Source: an uncultured Lachnobacterium sp.
GTDB taxonomy: Bacteria > Bacillota > Clostridia > Lachnospirales > Lachnospiraceae
Length of the DNA stretch: 64,000 bases
Reading direction: 5' to 3'
NCBI GenBank assembly: GCA_900550545.1
Contig: URSS01000008.1
Coordinates: 1 to 64,000, forward strand
The notes beneath the pieces are model-generated. The model did not search any database and was not told the origin of the DNA. It saw only the letters and a list, made by a program, of their open reading frames with translations. Both the position numbers and the translations under genes were made by a program. Below, one piece after another: positions 35,516-43,415 of the stretch; within the stretch, counting starts at the first letter, position 1; every line of letters starts with the position of its first letter.

Positions 35516-35544
35516 TTGACAAACATACTTTAGAGCGGTATAGT
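35516..35544 (+). promoter_or_regulatory. Promoter of the metY operon
   Basis: TTGACA (35516-35521), 17-bp spacer, TATAGT (35539-35544). Confidence 0.85.
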
Positions 35545-35558
35545 GTTTATAACATATT

Positions 35559-35588
35559 AAACCTACTAGAAAAGTATGAATTAAGGGA
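35559..35588. promoter_or_regulatory. Candidate sulfur-regulator site in the metY leader
   Basis: Matches 22 of 30 positions of the site at the cysK promoter (24081-24110), with the dyad CCTAC-N7-GTATG. Here it lies downstream of the -10 and its AATTAAGGGA end doubles as the ribosome site of metY. Confidence 0.6.
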
Positions 35589-35595
35589 AAAGAAA

Positions 35596-36828
35596 ATGGG
35601 ATTCAATACAGAACTATTACATGGTACGAAAACAGGCGATCCGGTCACCGGAGCAACACTGACACCTGTGTACCAGTCCAGTGCTTTTTTCCAGCCTTCG
35701 GCGGAGCAGCACGAGAAGCTGTTTCATAATAAAGCTGCTGGATATTCTTATACGAGAATCAATAACCCGACGATCGCGGCGTTCGAGGAGCGCATGACCG
35801 TTCTGGAAAAAGGAGCAGCTTCTGTGGCATGCGCTTCCGGTATGGCAGCCATCACGAATGCATTGCTCAATATTGTTGGCAGCGGAGATGAGATCATCAC
35901 AAGCACAAGTCTTTACGGTGGAACCATTGATCTGTTCCATGATCTGGAAGCGTTTGGCATCCGGACAATCTTTGTGGATGCGACAGATATGCAGACTGTT
36001 GAGAATGCGATTACCGATCGGACGCGCGCTTTGTTTGCAGAGTCCATCGGCAATCCAAAGCTGGATGTGACCGACATTCCGGCATGGGCCGAGATTGCAA
36101 AGAAACATCAGATACCACTGATTATCGATAACACGGTAGCGACGGCCTTTCTGGTTCAGCCATTGACACTCGGGGCGGATGTGGTCATCAATTCCACTTC
36201 CAAGTACATCAATGGCAACAGCAGCGCAATCAGCGGTGTAATCACCGACGGCGGTCGTTTTAAGTGGGATGTCAGCCGGTATCTGGGCATGAAAGATTAT
36301 GTAAAGTTCGGTAGATTCGCTTTTACAGCAAAGCTCCGCAACGGACTGTTCCGGAACACGGGAGCCTGTATGGCGCCGCAGACGGCGTATTACAACCTGC
36401 TTGGCATGGAGACGTTAGGACTTCGCATGGAGCGGGCGTGTGACAATGCAGCGCAGCTTGCGGCTTACTTAGAAGAGATACCGGGAATCACCGTAAATTA
36501 TCCGGGACTGGAATCGAGCCCATGGCATGCGGTAGCGGACCGGCTGTTAGATGGCAGATACGGAGCGATATTAACGGTCCGGGTCGGAAGTAAGGAACGG
36601 GCTTTTTCCATTATGAATACAGTAAAGATTCCACAGATTGTTTCCAATATTGGAGATACGAAGACATTGATCGTACATCCGGAATCGACACTGGCGGCAC
36701 ACAGTACCGAACAGGAAAAAGTGGATGCAGCGGTTTATGATGATATGATCCGTATCAGTGTCGGCATCGAAAACATTGAAGATCTGAAAGCAGATTTTGC
36801 ATCGGCAATCAGCAGTACCGCCGAATAA
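35596..36828 (+). CDS. metY: O-acetylhomoserine sulfhydrylase (MetY)
   Basis: 410 residues of the Cys/Met-metabolism PLP family. Motifs: TPVYQSSAFF, YSYTRINNPT, the cofactor-binding ASGMAAI, DNTVATAFL and the Schiff-base lysine in NSTSKYINGN. It makes homocysteine from O-acetylhomoserine and a sulfur donor. In the Wolinella thiocarboxylate system the donor is a ThiS-like protein thiocarboxylate, and the genes for that carrier, its activator and its protease lie just downstream. Its length is slightly under the usual 425-430. AAGGGA precedes the ATG. Confidence 0.93.
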   Translation: MGFNTELLHGTKTGDPVTGATLTPVYQSSAFFQPSAEQHEKLFHNKAAGYSYTRINNPTIAAFEERMTVLEKGAASVACASGMAAITNALLNIVGSGDEIITSTSLYGGTIDLFHDLEAFGIRTIFVDATDMQTVENAITDRTRALFAESIGNPKLDVTDIPAWAEIAKKHQIPLIIDNTVATAFLVQPLTLGADVVINSTSKYINGNSSAISGVITDGGRFKWDVSRYLGMKDYVKFGRFAFTAKLRNGLFRNTGACMAPQTAYYNLLGMETLGLRMERACDNAAQLAAYLEEIPGITVNYPGLESSPWHAVADRLLDGRYGAILTVRVGSKERAFSIMNTVKIPQIVSNIGDTKTLIVHPESTLAAHSTEQEKVDAAVYDDMIRISVGIENIEDLKADFASAISSTAE

Positions 36829-36866
36829 ATAGAGAGAAGAGAGCACAGGATATAAAGGAGAACGTT

Positions 36867-37727
36867 ATGGCAGTTGATTATGCAACACTCAAAAAAGGCG
36901 GTTTCATGCGCCAGAAACAGAAAAATAATTTTTCACTGCGTCTTGCAGTGGTCGGCGGAAATCTTACCGCAGAGAACCTGAAGATTATCGCAGAAGTAGC
37001 AGATAAATATGGTGACGGACATGTACATCTGACTTCCAGACAGAGTGTGGAAATTCCATTCATTAAGCTGGATGATGTAGAAGAAGTAAAAGAGGTGTTA
37101 GCTACCGGTGGCTGTAAACCGGGTGTGTGCGGACCCCGTGTACGTACCATCACTGCCTGTCAGGGATCACAGATCTGTCCAAGTGGTAATATTGACACAT
37201 ATGGACTGGCAAAGAAACTGGATGAGCGCTATTTCGCAAGAGAGCTTCCTCACAAGTTCAAATTCGGTGTGACCGGATGCCAGAACAACTGCTTAAAGGC
37301 AGAGGAAAACGATGTGGGAATCAAGGGCGCAGCAATCGTAGAGTGGGATGAATCATCCTGCATCAACTGTGGCATTTGTGAAAAAACATGCCGTGTGGAT
37401 GCAATCAGCACCAAAGATGGCAAGATTGTATTGGACAATGAGAAATGTAACAACTGTGGCCGTTGCGTAAAAGCATGTCCGACCGATGCATGGAAAGCAA
37501 CACCGGGCTATGAAGTATCTTTCGGTGGACTGTTTGGAAACCGTGTATATAAGGGAGAAAATTATCTCCCAATCATTACTTCCGAGGAGCAGCTTTTTAA
37601 GGTGACAGATGTAGCAATTCAGTTCTTTGATGACAATGCAAATCCAGGAGAGCGTTTCCGCATGACTCTTGAGCGTGTGGGATTAGATAAATTTGAAGAG
37701 AAGATAAAGGAGGCATATAATGGCTGA
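36867..37727 (+). CDS. Siroheme sulfite reductase with inserted ferredoxin domain
   Basis: 286 residues. The siroheme/[4Fe-4S] ligands follow the C-x5-C and C-x3-C pattern: ACQGSQICPSG and GCQNNC. Between them and the C terminus is a ferredoxin insert with two clusters (CINCGICEKTCRV, CNNCGRCVKACPT). This is the small Dsr/Asr-like nitrite-sulfite reductase type, not the large CysI. It would reduce sulfite from AprAB to sulfide, drawing electrons from ferredoxin. It overlaps the TusA gene by 8 bp. AAAGGAGAA precedes the ATG. Confidence 0.88.
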   Translation: MAVDYATLKKGGFMRQKQKNNFSLRLAVVGGNLTAENLKIIAEVADKYGDGHVHLTSRQSVEIPFIKLDDVEEVKEVLATGGCKPGVCGPRVRTITACQGSQICPSGNIDTYGLAKKLDERYFARELPHKFKFGVTGCQNNCLKAEENDVGIKGAAIVEWDESSCINCGICEKTCRVDAISTKDGKIVLDNEKCNNCGRCVKACPTDAWKATPGYEVSFGGLFGNRVYKGENYLPIITSEEQLFKVTDVAIQFFDDNANPGERFRMTLERVGLDKFEEKIKEAYNG

Positions 37728-37965
37728 TTACACAATTGATGAACGCGTAGATATTACGGATGTGGTATGTCCGATGACTTTTGTAAAGGCAAAGGTCGCA
37801 ATGGAAGAGATCGAGGTAGGACAGGTACTGGCAGTAACAATGAATGATGGTGAACCGGTACAGAATGTGCCTAGAAGCTTTAAGGAAGAAGGCCAGCAGG
37901 TATTAAAGCTTATTGACAATGAGAACGGAACTTATGATCTTATTGTAAAGAAACTCGAAGAGTAG
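37720..37965 (+). CDS. TusA-family sulfur carrier protein
   Basis: 81 residues of the SirA/TusA fold. The persulfide-carrying cysteine is in DVVCPMTFVKAK; the usual CPxP is CPM here. These proteins shuttle sulfur as a persulfide. It overlaps the sulfite reductase gene, so it may take up reduced sulfur and pass it to the ThiF/ThiS-like pair. That transfer is inferred from order. Confidence 0.85.
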   Translation: MADYTIDERVDITDVVCPMTFVKAKVAMEEIEVGQVLAVTMNDGEPVQNVPRSFKEEGQQVLKLIDNENGTYDLIVKKLEE

Positions 37966-37982
37966 GACAGAGAGGAAACATC

Positions 37983-38300
37983 ATGGCAGCAAGAGTAAGT
38001 AAGGACAATTTTGAAGCAGAGGTACTGCAGGCAGAGATTCCGGTACTGGTGGAGTTTTATTCCGATTCCTGCATCCCTTGCAAACAGATGTCACCGATTC
38101 TTGGAGACATCGAAGATGATTATGAAAACCAATTAAAAGTCGTTAAAGTCAATGGAAATTTTGACGCTGAGTTAGCAGAGCAATATTCTGTAATGGTTTC
38201 ACCGACGATCCTGTTTTTCAAGGGCGGCGAGGAAGTAGAACGTGTACGCGGACTGATCAAGAAACCAGAGTTGGAAGAAATTGTAAAAAAATATATTTAG
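37983..38300 (+). CDS. Thioredoxin-like protein
   Basis: 105 residues, a complete thioredoxin fold. The active site is CIPC in VEFYSDSCIPCKQMSP (thioredoxin is usually CGPC), and the cis-proline is in MVSPTILFF. It probably serves as reductant within the sulfur pathway, reduced by TrxB at 40033. GAGAGGAAA precedes the start. Confidence 0.9.
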   Translation: MAARVSKDNFEAEVLQAEIPVLVEFYSDSCIPCKQMSPILGDIEDDYENQLKVVKVNGNFDAELAEQYSVMVSPTILFFKGGEEVERVRGLIKKPELEEIVKKYI

Positions 38301-38313
38301 GAGGAGTTACACA

Positions 38314-38523
38314 ATGAAAGTAACAGTTGCAGGAAACGTAAAGGATATCAAAGAGGGAACAACCATCGCACAGCTGGTGATCGACGAGAAAGTTGAGAAC
38401 CCGGAATATGTTACCGTAACCGTAAATGATGAGTTCGTTGAGAATCACGAGCTTGCAAACGTAACACTGAAAGAAAATGATGTGGTTGAGTTCTTATACT
38501 TCATGGGAGGAGGAAGCTTCTAA
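38314..38523 (+). CDS. ThiS-like sulfur carrier protein with GG-SF C terminus
   Basis: 69 residues of the ubiquitin-like ThiS/MoaD fold (VEFLYFMGGGSF at the end). Working carriers end in a free GG. Here two more residues, SF, follow, so a protease must remove them before activation. This is the arrangement of HcyS (Wolinella) and QbsE (Pseudomonas), which are trimmed by JAMM proteases. The JAMM gene at 39585 and the ThiF-like gene, which overlaps this stop by 1 bp, fit that scheme. It should carry sulfur as a thiocarboxylate for MetY. Confidence 0.88.
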   Translation: MKVTVAGNVKDIKEGTTIAQLVIDEKVENPEYVTVTVNDEFVENHELANVTLKENDVVEFLYFMGGGSF

Positions 38524-39329
38524 TGGCATTTACAAATGAACAGATGGAGCGATACAGCCGTCACATCATTCTGCAGGAAGTCGGTGTGAAGGGTCAGAAA
38601 AAGCTCCTGAACGGAAAAGTTTTAATTATCGGTGCAGGCGGACTTGGTGCACCGGCAGCAATGTATCTTGCGGCAGCAGGCGTAGGAACCATCGGAATTG
38701 TCGATGCGGATGAAGTAGATCTGTCCAATTTACAGAGACAGATCATTCATGGTACTGCGGATGTCGGCAAAGCAAAAGTAAAATCCGCAAAAGAAACAAT
38801 GAATGCAATGAATCCGGATGTTACCGTAAATACATACCGTGAGTTCGTTACATCGGAGAACATTATGGACCTGATCAAAGATTACGATTTTATCATTGAT
38901 GGAACCGACAACTTTCCAGCAAAATTCTTAATCAACGATGCCTGTGTTATGGCAAAGAAACCATTCTCCCACGCCGGAATTATCCGTTTCAAGGGCCAGC
39001 TCATGACCTATGTTCCGGGAGAAGGACCATGCTACCGTTGTGTATTTAAGAATCCACCACCAAAGGATGCAGTTCCGACCTGTAAGCAGGCGGGTGTCAT
39101 CGGTGCAATGGGCGGTGTCATCGGATCTTTACAGGCAATGGAAGCAATCAAGTATCTGATCGGTGTAGGAGATCTTCTTACTGGAAAACTTCTTACATTT
39201 GATGCTTTGAAGATGGAATTCCATACAGTGAAACTGCCGAAGGCAGATCATAAGTGTGCAATCTGTGGCGATCACCCAACGATCACACAGTTGATCGATT
39301 ACGAGCAGATCGAGTGCCCGGATCATTGA
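38523..39329 (+). CDS. ThiF/MoeB-type sulfur carrier adenylyltransferase (HcyF-like)
   Basis: 268 residues of the E1-like family. ATP site GAGGLGAPAAMYLAAAG, DADEVDLSNLQRQ, DGTDNFPAKFLIND, the catalytic-cysteine region PTCKQAGVIG, and zinc cysteines in CYRC and CAIC. There is no rhodanese domain. It would adenylate the C-terminal glycine of the trimmed carrier and help install sulfur. Start overlaps the carrier's stop (TAATG). Confidence 0.92.
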   Translation: MAFTNEQMERYSRHIILQEVGVKGQKKLLNGKVLIIGAGGLGAPAAMYLAAAGVGTIGIVDADEVDLSNLQRQIIHGTADVGKAKVKSAKETMNAMNPDVTVNTYREFVTSENIMDLIKDYDFIIDGTDNFPAKFLINDACVMAKKPFSHAGIIRFKGQLMTYVPGEGPCYRCVFKNPPPKDAVPTCKQAGVIGAMGGVIGSLQAMEAIKYLIGVGDLLTGKLLTFDALKMEFHTVKLPKADHKCAICGDHPTITQLIDYEQIECPDH

Positions 39330-39339
39330 AATGCAACTA

Positions 39340-39563
39340 ATGAGATATCACGAAAGTGATATCTCCTACGTACATCGCATCGCGTGAGCGAATTTGCATG
39401 CGATGTGCTCCATCATGAGATATTGCGAAATCGATATCTCCTACGCAAATCGCCTCCGCGAAGCGGACTTTTATATGCGATTTGCTCCACATGAGGTATC
39501 GCGTAAGCGATATCTCCTACGCAAATCGCCTCTGCGAAGCAGACTTTATAAGCGATTTGCTCC
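39340..39563 (+). repeat. Three tandem copies of a two-hairpin structured element
   Basis: Units at 39340-39411, 39415-39488 and 39491-39563 (72-74 bp), each starting ATGAG and ending GCTCC. Hairpin A is GAGATATC..GATATCTC: copy 1 has CAC-GAAA-GTG and copy 3 CGC-GTAA-GCG, so pairing and a GNRA loop are kept while bases change. Hairpin B has a 9-bp outer stem (ACATCGCAT in copy 1, GCAAATCGC in copies 2 and 3) and an inner stem that changes CCGC/GCGG to CTGC/GCAG between copies 2 and 3. Compensatory changes point to selection on structure. It fills most of the gap between the ThiF-like and JAMM genes. Confidence 0.85.
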
Positions 39564-39584
39564 TTGAAAAGGAGGAAACAAACC

Positions 39585-40007
39585 ATGCTTACAATGAAAA
39601 AAGCAGACTACGAAAAGATTCTGTCCCACGCCAAAGAGAACCTTCCGGAAGAGGCCTGCGGTCTCATCGCCGGAACCAAAGACGGGGACAAGAAGACAAT
39701 CGAGAAAGTATATTTACTGGAGAATGTCGACCATACCAATGAGCATTTTTCCATGAATCCAAAGGACCAGCTTGCGGCAGTCAAAGACATGCGTGCCAAT
39801 GGACTTGTTCCGCTGGGCAACTGGCATTCCCATCCGGAGTCTCCATCCCGTCCATCGGAAGAAGACAAGCGTCTGGCATTTGACCCGACTGTGAACTATC
39901 TGATTCTTTCCCTGATGGATATGGATCAGCCGGTACTTAAGGCGTTTGACATTGATCGTGAGAAAAATGTGACAATCGAGGAACTTCAGATTTTAGATGA
40001 ATCATAA
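39585..40007 (+). CDS. JAMM/M67 metalloprotease (HcyD/QbsD-like)
   Basis: 140 residues from ATG 39585, 9 bp after AAGGAGG. The JAMM motif is NWHSHPESPSRPSEEDKR (HxH, then Ser and Asp), with the upstream glutamate in EEACGLIAG. These zinc proteases remove C-terminal residues from ubiquitin-like sulfur carriers. The carrier in this operon ends GG-SF, so the substrate is almost certainly that protein. The structured repeats lie directly upstream. Confidence 0.9.
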   Translation: MLTMKKADYEKILSHAKENLPEEACGLIAGTKDGDKKTIEKVYLLENVDHTNEHFSMNPKDQLAAVKDMRANGLVPLGNWHSHPESPSRPSEEDKRLAFDPTVNYLILSLMDMDQPVLKAFDIDREKNVTIEELQILDES

Positions 40008-40032
40008 ATGAATGTTCAAAAAGAGGTAATTT

Positions 40033-40965
40033 ATGTACGATTTGGTAATTGTGGGAAGTGGCCCGGCAGGCTTGTCAGCGGCGGTATATGCGAAGCGCGC
40101 CTGCTTGGATCTTCTTGTTTTGGAAAAAGAAATGATGGCTGGTGGCCAGATTGTTTATACAGAAGAAGTGGACAATTATCTTGGATTTCCAGGAACCAGT
40201 GGATTTGACCTTGCGCAGCAGTTTGAAAAGCATGCGAGGGAACTTGATGTACCGTTCGCGGAGGGTGAAGTCACAGGTGTTGAGAAAACAGAAGAGGGCT
40301 GGCAGATACAATTGGAATCAGGTGAAAGCATTGAAACAAAAAGTATCATTCTTGCAAGTGGAGCTATGCACCGCAAGCTCGGAGTACCGGGGGAAAAGGA
40401 ACTGGCCGGGGCAGGGGTATCTTATTGTGCAACCTGCGACGGGGCTTTTTTCAAGGATAAAGTGGTTGCGGTCGTTGGTGGCGGAGATGTAGCCATTGAA
40501 GATGCCTTATATCTGGCAAAGATGTGCAAACAGGTATATCTGGTTCATCGCAGACAGGGACTTCGTGCAACACAGGTTTTACAGGAACAGATGAAAAACA
40601 CACCAAATATTACATTTTTACCGGATTGCGAAGTGAAAAGTATTATCGGTGAACAGAAAGTAGAAAAAATAGAGCTGAACAACAAAGCGGAGAATGCGCC
40701 AGAAGAGCTGGCAGTAGACGGCGTCTTTGTTGCCATTGGAATGGAGCCGCAGGCTGCTGCATATGCGAATGTACTTACTTTAGAGGGCGGTTATGTGCCG
40801 GCAGGGGAGGATTGTACGACGCAGCAGCCGGGCTTGTTTGTGGCAGGCGATGTGCGGACAAAAAAGCTGCGTCAGATTGTTACAGCGGTGGCAGATGGAG
40901 CCAATGCGGTGGCGTCTGCAGTAGACTATTTAACAAAGAGAAAAAAGGTGGTGGAAACATGCTGA
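40033..40965 (+). CDS. trxB: Thioredoxin reductase (NADPH type)
   Basis: 310 residues. FAD motif GSGPAGLSAAVYA, active site CATC, NADPH motif GGGDVAIEDALYL and the 2'-phosphate motif HRRQGLRA are all present, and the C-terminal FAD segment is FVAGDVRTKKLRQ. It should reduce the thioredoxin-like protein of the same operon. AAAGAGGTAA lies upstream. The Rrf2 gene starts inside its last codons. Confidence 0.93.
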   Translation: MYDLVIVGSGPAGLSAAVYAKRACLDLLVLEKEMMAGGQIVYTEEVDNYLGFPGTSGFDLAQQFEKHARELDVPFAEGEVTGVEKTEEGWQIQLESGESIETKSIILASGAMHRKLGVPGEKELAGAGVSYCATCDGAFFKDKVVAVVGGGDVAIEDALYLAKMCKQVYLVHRRQGLRATQVLQEQMKNTPNITFLPDCEVKSIIGEQKVEKIELNNKAENAPEELAVDGVFVAIGMEPQAAAYANVLTLEGGYVPAGEDCTTQQPGLFVAGDVRTKKLRQIVTAVADGANAVASAVDYLTKRKKVVETC

Positions 40966-41387
40966 TATCTTCGAGAGGACAATATGCGATTCGTATTCTG
41001 TTAGATCTGGCGATTCATGAAAATGGCGAAGCGATTAACGTGAAGACCATAGCAGAGCGTCAGGAATTATCGGAAAAGTATATGGAACAGATTTTGAGTG
41101 TGCTGCAAAAGGCCGGATTTGTCATCAGTACAAGAGGATATCATGGTGGATACCATCTTTCCGGAAGACCGGAAAATTATTCTGTGGGGAAAATCCTCCG
41201 GACGGTAGACGGACCATTGATTCCTGCAAGTCAGCAGGCAGATACATCGGGAAAACCGGTAGATATGGTAGTCAATGAGCTGTGGGGGGATTTGCAGGAA
41301 AAAATTGAAAAAACACTCGATGGTGTAACGCTTCTTGATCTGATGAACAGTTACAATGATAAGATTTGTTTTAATTATATGATATGA
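40959..41387 (+). CDS. Rrf2-family regulator (CymR-like, no iron-sulfur cysteines)
   Basis: 142 residues from ATG 40959, overlapping trxB by 7 bp. The winged helix reads SSRGQYAIRILLDLA, ELSEKYMEQILSVL and STRGYHGGYHL, as in Rrf2 proteins. The three cysteines that hold the cluster in IscR are missing from the loop near SQQADTSG, so it resembles CymR, which senses cysteine status through CysK. Lying at the end of the sulfur operon, it is the likely reader of the shared dyads at cysK and metY. A terminator follows. Confidence 0.85.
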   Translation: MLISSRGQYAIRILLDLAIHENGEAINVKTIAERQELSEKYMEQILSVLQKAGFVISTRGYHGGYHLSGRPENYSVGKILRTVDGPLIPASQQADTSGKPVDMVVNELWGDLQEKIEKTLDGVTLLDLMNSYNDKICFNYMI

Positions 41388-41420
41388 GGGTCAAAAGGTA
41401 TTATTGATGTATGCTTATAT

Positions 41421-41448
41421 GGAGGCAGTTTTCTGCCTCCTGTTTTTA
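41421..41448 (+). terminator. Terminator of the metY-rrf2 operon
   Basis: GGAGGCAG pairs with CTGCCTCC around TTTT, then TGTTTTT. Confidence 0.9.
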
Positions 41449-41540
41449 TACATTTTTTCGAAAAAATGTAAAGTTTTATTACCATATTAATGAAAGAAAG
41501 CGTATAATAGAGAAAATAAGAAACAAAAGAAGGAGGAAGG

Positions 41541-42050
41541 ATGAAAACACTTTTAATACTAGACAAAAAAGACTATACCGAAGATATGCCTGTCTTTGAA
41601 AAGTTTTCCACCCGTGCTGTAATCATCCGCAATGGAAAGATTGCTACACAGCATGGAAATGCTGGTGATTACAAGATTTTAGGAGGCGGTGTGGAACCTG
41701 GAGAGGATCTTCATGAGGCATTGATTCGTGAGGTGCAGGAGGAGTCCGGCCTTGTTGTCATTCCTTCTTCCATTCAGGCGATTGGGGAAATCGTGGAGAG
41801 GAGGAGAGATATTTTTGATCCCAATATGGTTTATGTATGTCATTCCTGCTTTTTCTTCTGCGATGCGGAAGAAAAAATGGTCGCAACACATATGACAGAG
41901 AGCGAGATCGCAAAAGGATTTCATCTCGAGTGGGCAACCCCGCAGAAAATTCTTGACGGCAATAAACCATTTTGTAATCAGCAGCCATGGAGTTACCGCG
42001 ACAGTGAATTTATTCGCATGTTACCGGAACTGATGCATGCTGACAAGTAG
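41541..42050 (+). CDS. Nudix hydrolase
   Basis: 169 residues. The Nudix box is complete: GGVEPGEDLHEALIREVQEESG. It hydrolyses a nucleoside-diphosphate-linked compound; the substrate cannot be told. GAAGGAGGAAGG precedes the ATG. A TATAAT (41503-41508) upstream suggests its own promoter. Confidence 0.85.
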   Translation: MKTLLILDKKDYTEDMPVFEKFSTRAVIIRNGKIATQHGNAGDYKILGGGVEPGEDLHEALIREVQEESGLVVIPSSIQAIGEIVERRRDIFDPNMVYVCHSCFFFCDAEEKMVATHMTESEIAKGFHLEWATPQKILDGNKPFCNQQPWSYRDSEFIRMLPELMHADK

Positions 42051-42069
42051 CTTGCAGGGAGCAGGCAAA

Positions 42070-42102
42070 CAATAAAAAATGCATCAAACAAATCAGATGC
42101 AT
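42070..42102 (-). terminator. Minus-strand hairpin with T-tract
   Basis: ATGCATC/GATGCAT stem at 42079-42102. Read on the minus strand it is followed by TTTTTTATT, while the plus strand has no T-run. It could end transcripts of the minus-strand regulator at 43294-42935. Confidence 0.55.
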
Positions 42103-42224
42103 AATATTACATATTATTTACAAAAAATAACATATCGTCTTTACATAATTTCTTTATAATGCTAAAGAGTAATATCGGATGTATATGCAGACATATATAA
42201 TCAATTGTAGAAGGTGAAGGGAGT

Positions 42225-42869
42225 ATGGAAAAAGAGACAGATATGAATCAAAAAATTGAACAGTTACGCAGTTCCTGGGAGAATGAAGAATTTCAAAAAA
42301 AGCATGCGAAGGCAAGGAATCTTGTGATACGCACGTTACGGGAACTGAATGGATTTTATATTGCAAAGACCGGATATGGGTTTACACGTTTTGTAGAAAG
42401 CCGTATGAAGACGCCAGAGAGCATCTGTGGCAAATTACAGCGTAAAGGCCGGCCTGTTGACTTTAAGACTGCAACTGAGGTATTGAATGATATTTCAGGG
42501 GTACGTTGCATTTGTTACAGTGTAAAAGAAATATACTGGATTGCACACCAAATTGGTAAGGACTCGCGTTTTCAGATTATCAAGGCAAAGGATTATATCC
42601 GGAAGCCGAAGAAAAACGGTTATGAGAGTTATCATATTATTATGGATGTTCCGGTGGAGAACGAATATGTGCGTGTGGAATTACAGCTTCGGACACTGAT
42701 TATGGATGCATGGGCAGAAATGGACAATCGTATTTCTTATAAGAAAAGTGAGAAAATACCAGAGGAGATGACCCAACGCATAGAGAAATATGCAAAGATG
42801 GGAAGACGTTTGGATAAGTTGATTCAAAAGACGCTCAATGATGTACCAAAGGCAGGCGTGAAAGTGTAA
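42225..42869 (+). CDS. Small alarmone synthetase (RelA/SpoT domain, YjbM/RelQ-like)
   Basis: 214 residues, single synthetase domain without hydrolase or TGS. Visible: SRMKTPESICGKLQRKG, the metal/ATP region NDISGVRCIC, the substrate loop DYIRKPKKNGYESYH and VELQLRTLIMDAWAEMDNRI. It makes (p)ppGpp from ATP and GDP/GTP. GAAGGGAG precedes the ATG. The terminator at 42893 follows. Confidence 0.9.
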   Translation: MEKETDMNQKIEQLRSSWENEEFQKKHAKARNLVIRTLRELNGFYIAKTGYGFTRFVESRMKTPESICGKLQRKGRPVDFKTATEVLNDISGVRCICYSVKEIYWIAHQIGKDSRFQIIKAKDYIRKPKKNGYESYHIIMDVPVENEYVRVELQLRTLIMDAWAEMDNRISYKKSEKIPEEMTQRIEKYAKMGRRLDKLIQKTLNDVPKAGVKV

Positions 42870-42892
42870 TCGCGATGTGCGACAGGAAATAC

Positions 42893-42944
42893 AAGCAGAT
42901 GTCTGGAAATTGTAAGAAATCCCTTGACAACTGCTTATTTTTTT
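42893..42944 (+). terminator. Terminator of the alarmone synthetase gene
   Basis: AAGCAGATGTC pairs with GACAACTGCTT (one A-A mismatch), then ATTTTTTT. It overlaps the stop codon of the convergent regulator. Confidence 0.75.
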
Positions 42945-43294
42945 GTAGATAATAGTTCATCCTGTTGTGTTAAAAGGAAATCCAGATATGCTTTTACAGT
43001 TGGAAGTAATGCTGGAGAAAGGTTATTCAGCTGCTGCATGATGGTCAGCATTTCCGGCCGGTCTTTGCGGAAGTTATAGAACATTTCCCAGCTCTCAATA
43101 TCAAAGAACTCACTGATGGAATCAATTTTATCCAGAGATGGTGATGTCTTTTTATTGAGAATTTTTTGAATGTAACTGTCTGAAGTACCAATACTGGTAC
43201 TGAGATTTCGCATAGAAGGTGTACCTTCCTGATTTAGCATATAGGTTAAATTTTCCCGAATGATTTCGCTTGACTTTTTGTGCTGCATAATCAT
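42935..43294 (-). CDS. XRE-type helix-turn-helix regulator
   Basis: 119 residues. An XRE-like helix-turn-helix covers about 10-65 (MRNLSTSIGTSDSYIQKILNKKTSPSLDKI), followed by a short helical region ending in a lysine pair. Role unknown. AAGGAG precedes two possible ATGs (43294 and 43288). It is divergent from the BlaI-type gene and convergent with the alarmone synthetase. Confidence 0.8.
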   Translation of the reverse strand: MIMQHKKSSEIIRENLTYMLNQEGTPSMRNLSTSIGTSDSYIQKILNKKTSPSLDKIDSISEFFDIESWEMFYNFRKDRPEMLTIMQQLNNLSPALLPTVKAYLDFLLTQQDELLSTKK

Positions 43295-43415
43295 TTATCT
43301 CCTTTATTTCTGTTTATTATATAGAACTTGGAGATAAACTATGAGACAGAGAGTATACAGAATGAAATGATTCGAGGACAATGAGTATCAATTTACAAAA
43401 ATCAACAAAAAACTA

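Noticed and set aside
35551..35595. SAM, T-box or other sulfur riboswitch in the metY leader
   Set aside because: The leader is only about 45 nt after the predicted start, too short for those elements. The dyad explains regulation better.
39340..39563. Reading the three-unit repeat as a CRISPR or as coding sequence
   Set aside because: Units abut without unique spacers and contain internal palindromes. The frames that run through it (e.g. 39482-39742) match no family and cross into the JAMM gene out of frame.
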